This document shows, piece after piece, positions 61,541-64,000 of a stretch of 64,000 bases of DNA; position 1 is the first letter of the stretch, and each line of letters starts with the position of its first letter. Origin of the DNA: Candidatus Symbiopectobacterium sp. NZEC151. GTDB lineage: Bacteria > Pseudomonadota > Gammaproteobacteria > Enterobacterales > Enterobacteriaceae. A program made the position numbers and the translations under genes. The notes beneath the pieces are model-generated. The model saw only the letters and a program-made list of their open reading frames with translations, made no database searches and was not told the DNA's origin. The DNA lies in NCBI RefSeq assembly GCF_025962655.1, contig NZ_JAGFPE010000006.1, forward strand, positions 1 through 64,000, given 5' to 3'.

Positions 61541-62239
61541 ATGAACAAGATTCTGTTAGTGGATGACGACAAAGAACTCACCGCTTTGTTGAAAGAGTTG
61601 CTCGAAATGGAAGGCTTTAACGTTGTCGTTGCCCACGATGGCGAACAGGCATTAAACGTATTGGACAGTACGGTAGATTTGCTGCTGTTGGACGTCATGA
61701 TGCCGAAGAAAAACGGCATCGACACCTTGAAAGAAGTGCGGCAGCAACATCAGACGCCCGTCATCATGCTAACGGCACGCGGTAGCGAACTGGATCGCGT
61801 TCTGGGGCTGGAACTGGGGGCAGATGACTATCTGCCTAAACCGTTTAACGATCGTGAACTGGTGGCCCGCATTCGCGCCATTTTACGCCGCTCATCGTGG
61901 ACCGAGCAGCAGCAGACCACCGATAACGGTTCGCCGACCGTTGAAGTGGACGGCCTGCGTCTCAATCCGGGGCGTCAGGAAGCGAGCTTCGACACCGAAG
62001 TGCTGGATCTTACCGGCACCGAGTTCACGCTACTCTACCTGCTGGCGCAGCGGCTGGGACAAGTGGTATCGCGCGAGCATCTCAGCCAGGAAGTGCTGGG
62101 TAAACGTCTGACGCCGTTCGATCGTGCGATAGACATGCACATTTCCAACCTGCGACGTAAACTGCCGGAACGTAAAGACGGGCAACCCTGGTTCAAGACG
62201 CTGCGCGGGCGCGGTTATTTAATGGTTTCAACAAGTTAA
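61541..62239 (+). CDS. cpxR: envelope stress response regulator CpxR
   Basis: OmpR/PhoB-type response regulator, 232 residues from ATG 61541 (MNKILLVDDDKELTALLKEL), which has CTGGAGG about 10 nt upstream. The receiver domain holds the phosphoacceptor Asp51 in LLLLDVMMP, Thr/Lys switch residues (MLTARG and LPKPFNDREL) and a C-terminal winged helix (DLTGTEFTLLYLLAQRLGQV; DMHISNLRRKLPER). It is cotranscribed with cpxA (16-bp gap). Confidence 0.98.
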   Translation: MNKILLVDDDKELTALLKELLEMEGFNVVVAHDGEQALNVLDSTVDLLLLDVMMPKKNGIDTLKEVRQQHQTPVIMLTARGSELDRVLGLELGADDYLPKPFNDRELVARIRAILRRSSWTEQQQTTDNGSPTVEVDGLRLNPGRQEASFDTEVLDLTGTEFTLLYLLAQRLGQVVSREHLSQEVLGKRLTPFDRAIDMHISNLRRKLPERKDGQPWFKTLRGRGYLMVSTS

Positions 62240-62255
62240 AATAGGTAGCTGCGGC

Positions 62256-63629
62256 ATGATCGACAGTTTGACTTCGCGCATCTTCGCCATTTTCTGGCTG
62301 ACTCTGGCGTTGGTACTGATGCTGGTGCTGATGTTACCCAAGCTGGACTCACGCCAGATGACGGCGCTGCTGGAAAATGAGTATCGTCAGGGCGTGATGC
62401 TGGAGCAGCATATCGAAGCCGATCTTGCCGCCGATCCCCCCAACGATCTGTTTTGGTGGCGACGCCTGTTTCGCGTGATCGAAAAATGGTCACCGCCGGG
62501 GCAACGTCTGGTTTTCGTCACGAGTGAAGGGCGCATTTTCGGTACGCTGCAAAAAACCGAAATGCAAATTGTGCGTAACTTTATCGGCCAGTCCGATAAT
62601 GCCGACCATCCGCAGAAGAAAAATTACGGCCGGCTCGAGCTGCTCGGACCGTTTTCCGTGCGCGACGGTGAGGATAATTACCAGGTTTACCTGCTCCGCA
62701 TGGCGAACAGCCCGCAGTCCGATTTTATCAATTTGCTGCTGGACCGCCCGCTGCTGTTACTGATCGTCACCATGCTGATCAGCACACCGCTGTTGCTTTG
62801 GCTGGCCTGGAGCCTGGCAAAACCCGCGCGGAAGCTGAAAATTGCTGCCGATGAAGTGGCGCAAGGCAACCTGCGCCAGCACCCCGAACTGGAAGCCGGG
62901 CCGCAAGAATTCCTCGCCACTGGCGTCAGCTTTAACCAAATGGTCAGCGCGCTGGAACGCATGGTTACTGCGCAACAACGCCTGCTTTCTGATATTTCCC
63001 ATGAACTGCGCACGCCGTTGACACGCTTGCAATTGGCTACCGCGCTGCTGCGACGTCGCCAGGGTGAGAACAACGAGCTGAACCGCATTGAAACCGAAAC
63101 GCAGCGGCTGGACAGCATGATCAACGATCTGTTGGTGTTATCGCGCAACCAGCACAAGAACGAGCTGGGGCGTGAATACATCCGAGCCGACGAGCTGTGG
63201 GGAGACGTGCTGGACGATGCCCGCTTTGAAGCCGAGCAAATGGGTAAAACGCTGGAAGTGCCTTATCCACCCGGCCCCTGGCCGCTGTTCGGTAACCGTT
63301 CCGCACTGGAAAGCGCCTTCGAAAACGTGGTGCGCAACGCCCTGCGTTACTCAAACACCCATATCAGCGTCGCCTTTGCCGTTGATAATCAAGGGCTCAC
63401 CATTAACGTTGACGATGACGGCCCTGGCGTTAACCCTGAAGATCGCGAACAAATCTTTCGTCCGTTCTATCGCACCGATGAGGCGCGCGATCGGGCATCG
63501 GGTGGAACCGGGTTAGGGTTGGCAATTGTGGAGAATGCGATTACGCAACATAAAGGCTGGGTTAAAGCAGGAGATAGCCCGTTAGGAGGGCTGCGTCTGA
63601 CCATCTGGCTGCCGCTGAACGAACGCTAA
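62256..63629 (+). CDS. cpxA: envelope stress sensor kinase CpxA
   Basis: Inner-membrane sensor histidine kinase and phosphatase, 457 residues as in E. coli. It has two membrane segments (about 7-29 and 165-187) flanking a periplasmic sensor, then a HAMP domain (about 188-240) and the phosphoacceptor His249 in SHELRTPLTRLQLATALLRR. The ATPase core has N, G1 and G2 boxes (NVVRNALRYS, DDDGPGVNPEDREQ, GGTGLGLAIVE). It is complete and followed by a short GC-rich hairpin. Confidence 0.97.
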   Translation: MIDSLTSRIFAIFWLTLALVLMLVLMLPKLDSRQMTALLENEYRQGVMLEQHIEADLAADPPNDLFWWRRLFRVIEKWSPPGQRLVFVTSEGRIFGTLQKTEMQIVRNFIGQSDNADHPQKKNYGRLELLGPFSVRDGEDNYQVYLLRMANSPQSDFINLLLDRPLLLLIVTMLISTPLLLWLAWSLAKPARKLKIAADEVAQGNLRQHPELEAGPQEFLATGVSFNQMVSALERMVTAQQRLLSDISHELRTPLTRLQLATALLRRRQGENNELNRIETETQRLDSMINDLLVLSRNQHKNELGREYIRADELWGDVLDDARFEAEQMGKTLEVPYPPGPWPLFGNRSALESAFENVVRNALRYSNTHISVAFAVDNQGLTINVDDDGPGVNPEDREQIFRPFYRTDEARDRASGGTGLGLAIVENAITQHKGWVKAGDSPLGGLRLTIWLPLNER

Positions 63630-63645
63630 GCGCAGAATAACGACC

Positions 63646-63670
63646 TGGGGTACGGCGCGTTGCGCCGCCC
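63646..63670. terminator. GC-rich hairpin between cpxA and the CsoR-like gene
   Basis: CGGCGC (63653-63658) and GCGCCG (63662-63667) pair around GTT, with outer GGGG and CCCC extending the stem. It lies between the convergent stops and lacks a T-run, so terminator strength is uncertain. Confidence 0.55.
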
Positions 63671-63672
63671 CG

Positions 63673-64000
63673 CTAGCGCATGCGCTGAATCACTTGCAAC
63701 AGTTCCGCTATCGCTTCTTCCCCACCATCTTCCAATACCGCCTTACGCACGCACCCGTTGGTGTGATCGGCCAGCAATTGATTGGCGACCGCATTAAGGG
63801 CGGAGCGCGCCGCAGAGATCTGATTAAGGATATCAACGCAATAACGGTCTTGTTCGATCATCTGACCGATACCGTTAACCTGACCGTTAATCCGGTTGAG
63901 CCGGTTCAGCAGCGCTTTTTTACGCGGCTGAACCACACGGCGCACGTCCGGTTCATCGGCAGAATTGGCCGCTTCAGTGGCAGCGGCACAAAACTCGCAT
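63673..64000 (-). CDS. CsoR/FrmR-family metal-sensing repressor, 5' end outside the window
   Basis: Four-helix repressor of the DUF156 family. The frame has a GTG at 63945 (MRRVVQPRKKALLNRLNRIN, 90 residues), but it stays open upstream to the window edge. The extra part encodes at least 18 residues beginning with CEFCAAATEAANSADEPD, so the true start may lie beyond 64000. Candidate ligands are Cys in RYCVDILNQI, and His and Cys in LADHTNGCVRKAV, a Cys-His-Cys set like the copper sensor CsoR rather than the nickel sensor RcnR or formaldehyde sensor FrmR. The regulated gene is probably outside the window. It is convergent with cpxA. Confidence 0.85.
   Translation of the reverse strand, partial: CEFCAAATEAANSADEPDVRRVVQPRKKALLNRLNRINGQVNGIGQMIEQDRYCVDILNQISAARSALNAVANQLLADHTNGCVRKAVLEDGGEEAIAELLQVIQRMR

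Overview
This window is a chromosomal segment of a gammaproteobacterium in the Enterobacterales. Most proteins are close in length and motif to Escherichia coli proteins (OxyR with Cys199/Cys208, TrmA with Cys324, a 255-residue TpiA, a 320-residue PfkA). The gene order is the E. coli order rrn-murI-btuB-trmA-yijD-fabR-sthA-oxyR ... metF-metL-metB-metJ-rpmE-priA-cytR-ftsN-hslVU-menA-rraA-zapB-glpFK-glpX-fpr-yiiQ-tpiA ... pfkA-fieF-cpxP-cpxRA, interrupted by lineage-specific blocks. The non-E. coli blocks (agmatine deiminase pathway, YnjB-like ABC operon with a phosphodiesterase, gluconate module, RHS toxin) suggest a plant- or environment-associated member such as Pectobacteriaceae. The genus is an inference and is not proven by the sequence.

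Layout. 1-553 is the 5' part of a 16S rRNA gene on the minus strand, with leader boxA, P2 and P1 up to about 945. 970-8974 is a conserved block: murI and btuB with a cobalamin riboswitch, trmA, yijD, fabR, sthA, oxyR. At 8975-9880 synteny breaks: the argECBH/oxyS neighbourhood found next to oxyR in E. coli is absent and a small orphan ORF sits there. 9881-21051 is the methionine cluster (metF, metL, metB, metJ) with MetJ operators, split by a six-gene ABC transporter/LacI regulator/phosphodiesterase operon. 21119-30130 holds rpmE, priA, cytR, ftsN, hslVU (sigma-32 promoter), menA, rraA and zapB. 30660-39567 holds glycerol genes glpFK and glpX separated by a gluconate module (gluconokinase, 5-keto-gluconate reductase, LacI regulator, MFS carrier), then fpr.

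39600-49860 is the main accessory region, lying between fpr and yiiQ. It contains a three-gene operon made of two unrecognised proteins and a 1628-residue RHS protein whose A+T-rich C-terminal tip shows a candidate clan CD (caspase/C80-like) His-Cys dyad. It also contains a Crp/Fnr-type regulator and a Sec-exported FAD reductase with an altered active site. No integrase, tRNA or obvious attachment site flanks the region.

49859-64000 returns to the backbone: yiiQ and tpiA, then a nitrogen/polyamine block (glutaminase, DHA2-type MFS protein, agmatine deiminase and N-carbamoylputrescine amidase, XRE regulator with two membrane segments), then pfkA, fieF, an inserted sotB, the cpxP gene with a CpxQ small RNA in its 3' end, cpxRA with a perfect CpxR box, and the 3' part of a CsoR/FrmR-family repressor running off the window end.

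The strongest candidate for an undescribed system is the RHS operon at 39706-46298. Next are the periplasmic flavoprotein/Crp pair and the ABC-phosphodiesterase operon.
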